In this document: in pieces, positions 63,198-64,000 of the stretch | Numbering within the stretch: the first letter of the stretch is position 1 | Layout: each line of letters opens with the position of its first letter | Assembly (NCBI RefSeq): GCF_024343775.1 | Contig: NZ_RJUF01000002.1 | Coordinates: 140,929 to 204,928 of the forward strand | DNA length: 64,000 nucleotides | Source: Lacihabitans soyangensis | GTDB taxonomy: Bacteria > Bacteroidota > Bacteroidia > Cytophagales > Spirosomataceae | Direction of reading: 5' to 3' | Program-made: the position numbers and the translations under genes | The notes under the pieces: model-generated | Database searches by the model: none | What the model was told of the DNA's origin: nothing | Seen by the model: the letters and a program-made list of their open reading frames with translations, nothing else

Positions 63198-64000
63198 ATG
63201 GAAGTCGCTATTGAATTTATTAGCCAGGGATTTCCAATTAGAAACGTCTTGAGCCATTGTGGATTATCGAAGAGTTCATTTTATTATAAACCCTCAGATG
63301 GCAAAGCTGGAAGAAAACCTTATGCGACTATATATGATTCTAAAGGTAGAGAAGTGACAGAATCAGCAATTGTTGGACGTATTAAGTTATTGTTCGCCAA
63401 GCCTTTTGTTGACTATGGAGCTTATAAAACGTTTCGTCATTTAGTGGACAAAGAAAAATATAGAATAAGCAAACACTATGTTTATAAATTAATGAAAATC
63501 AACAATTTACTTAGAGGAAGCAATCCGATTTCGAGTAAAAAATCAAATCGAAACCGAGTAAAAGATTTGATTCCCAAAGTGGAGACAGAGTTTAGTTTTT
63601 TTGAATTTGACATTAAATATGTCTGGGTAAGTGGCCAACGTAAAAGTATGCAAGTATTAACGATCTTAGATATATTCAGTAGATTTAATATTGGCCATTA
63701 CATGGCTTACAATATAAAAAAAGAAGATGTAATAAAGCTATTTGAAAAGGTCATTGCTGAGTTTGGATTGCCTAAAAATTTTATAGTAAGAAACGATAAC
63801 GGTAGTCAATTTATAGCAAGTGTGGTGCAAGATTTTCTAAAAAACAATGGCATTACACAGGAATTTACAAAACCAGGTACACCGCAACAAAATGCTCATA
63901 TTGAATCTTATCATTCAATTATGGAAAGAACTGTCTGTCAGAGGTTTGAGTTTGAAAATATAAAAATAGCAAAAAGAACAATAGACGAATTCAGAGAATT
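63198..64000 (+). CDS. IS3-family transposase OrfB, cut by the window edge
   Basis: From the ATG at 63198 (MEVAIEFISQGFPIRNVLSH) the frame is open to the edge. The DDE integrase core is visible: first Asp in FEFDIKYVWV, then the LDIFSRFNIGHYM strand, second Asp in RNDNGSQFIA, and the Glu in NAHIESYHSIME. The catalytic triad is intact, so the element may still be mobile. Alone it is inactive in most IS3 elements; it works as the OrfAB fusion, reached from orfA by the A8G site. Confidence 0.93.
   Translation, partial: MEVAIEFISQGFPIRNVLSHCGLSKSSFYYKPSDGKAGRKPYATIYDSKGREVTESAIVGRIKLLFAKPFVDYGAYKTFRHLVDKEKYRISKHYVYKLMKINNLLRGSNPISSKKSNRNRVKDLIPKVETEFSFFEFDIKYVWVSGQRKSMQVLTILDIFSRFNIGHYMAYNIKKEDVIKLFEKVIAEFGLPKNFIVRNDNGSQFIASVVQDFLKNNGITQEFTKPGTPQQNAHIESYHSIMERTVCQRFEFENIKIAKRTIDEFRE

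Larger units (their letters stand above)
62842..64000 (+). mobile_element. IS3-family insertion sequence, left part only
   Basis: Two overlapping transposase frames with an A8G frameshift site identify an IS3-group element that runs past the right window edge. The left terminal repeat is not certain: the block starting TATTAGGACACAAAAATAG (62841 on) is the likely end. GACACAAAA/TTTTGTGTC (62847-62883) forms an inverted repeat just before orfA. The right end and target duplication cannot be seen. Confidence 0.85.

Noticed and set aside
1..64000. CRISPR array, tRNA or rRNA genes, prophage
   Set aside because: No regularly spaced repeats, no tRNA-like cloverleaf or rRNA-like stretch and no phage structural genes were seen; the only mobile element found is the IS3-type unit at the right edge.

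Overview
The window looks like a chromosomal segment of an AT-rich member of the Bacteroidota, most likely order Cytophagales. The basis is: promoter boxes of the TTTG / TAnnTTTG type with poorly visible Shine-Dalgarno sites; bifunctional HAD-IGPD HisB; type IX secretion (T9SS) sorting tails; a PorE-like TPR/PD40/OmpA protein; 3-coathanger stack domains; an FucP-type sugar permease; and a ThuA/PKD protein. The genus is inferred only loosely. Most genes are intact, and many of them encode exported or lipid-anchored products.

Layout: 0-4.6 kb holds a membrane-protein fragment at the left edge, a serine hydrolase, hisB, exbBD and coaD. 4.6-11.5 kb is a leftward block: rbfA, a LolC/E-type permease, a small exported protein, an M1 peptidase and a radical SAM/SPASM protein (nearly zero gaps), then a T9SS-sorted matrixin-like protease. 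11.6-20 kb has a polytopic membrane protein, a lipocalin-like secreted protein, a solitary glgE with a lipoprotein, an SDR, a GH109-like oxidoreductase and queD-folE. 20-31 kb is the core machinery: dnaK, rplT-rpmI (without infC) and dnaE, with a 961-residue sialate-esterase-like secreted protein and a structured non-coding RNA between rpmI and dnaE. 30-36 kb: lauroyl-type acyltransferase, MobA-like transferase, VWA lipoprotein, tatD-tcdA, elaA, then a Uma2 gene and a DUF433/DUF5615 toxin-antitoxin pair. 36-47.5 kb: hemJ-cotH, the PorE-like protein, trxB, a ThuA/PKD protein, miaA with an overlapping phage-flavoured gene, a TPR protein, a carboxypeptidase-regulatory-like protein and a methyltransferase. 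47.7-60.3 kb is rich in carbohydrate and periplasmic functions: M1 peptidase, FucP-like permease, PhyH dioxygenase, FAD oxidoreductase, two PQQ-type sugar dehydrogenases, osmC with a Crp-like regulator, and an exported sugar epimerase. 60.3-64 kb has small membrane proteins, a decayed MORN/TonB gene and the left part of an IS3-family element that runs off the window.

Functional themes: envelope biogenesis and energised transport (ExbBD, LolC/E-like permease, LpxL-like acyltransferase, PorE-like protein), secretion of T9SS cargo (4632-5864, 36342-37964; the coathanger proteins 22131-25016 and 56399-57736 may be further examples), and oxidation or scavenging of sugars.

The least ordinary signals are regulatory or structural: two overlapping, mutually exclusive hairpins between rpmI and rplT; the GC-rich RNA element with a competing hairpin beside it; a perfect 20-bp palindrome between a Crp-like regulator and osmC, with a near copy upstream of the sugar epimerase; a TACTTTG-N5-CAAAGTA operator; a dyad upstream of dnaK; and a pseudogene whose three frameshifts all lie at A-runs. 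I saw no CRISPR array, tRNA, rRNA, prophage or clearly new multigene system.
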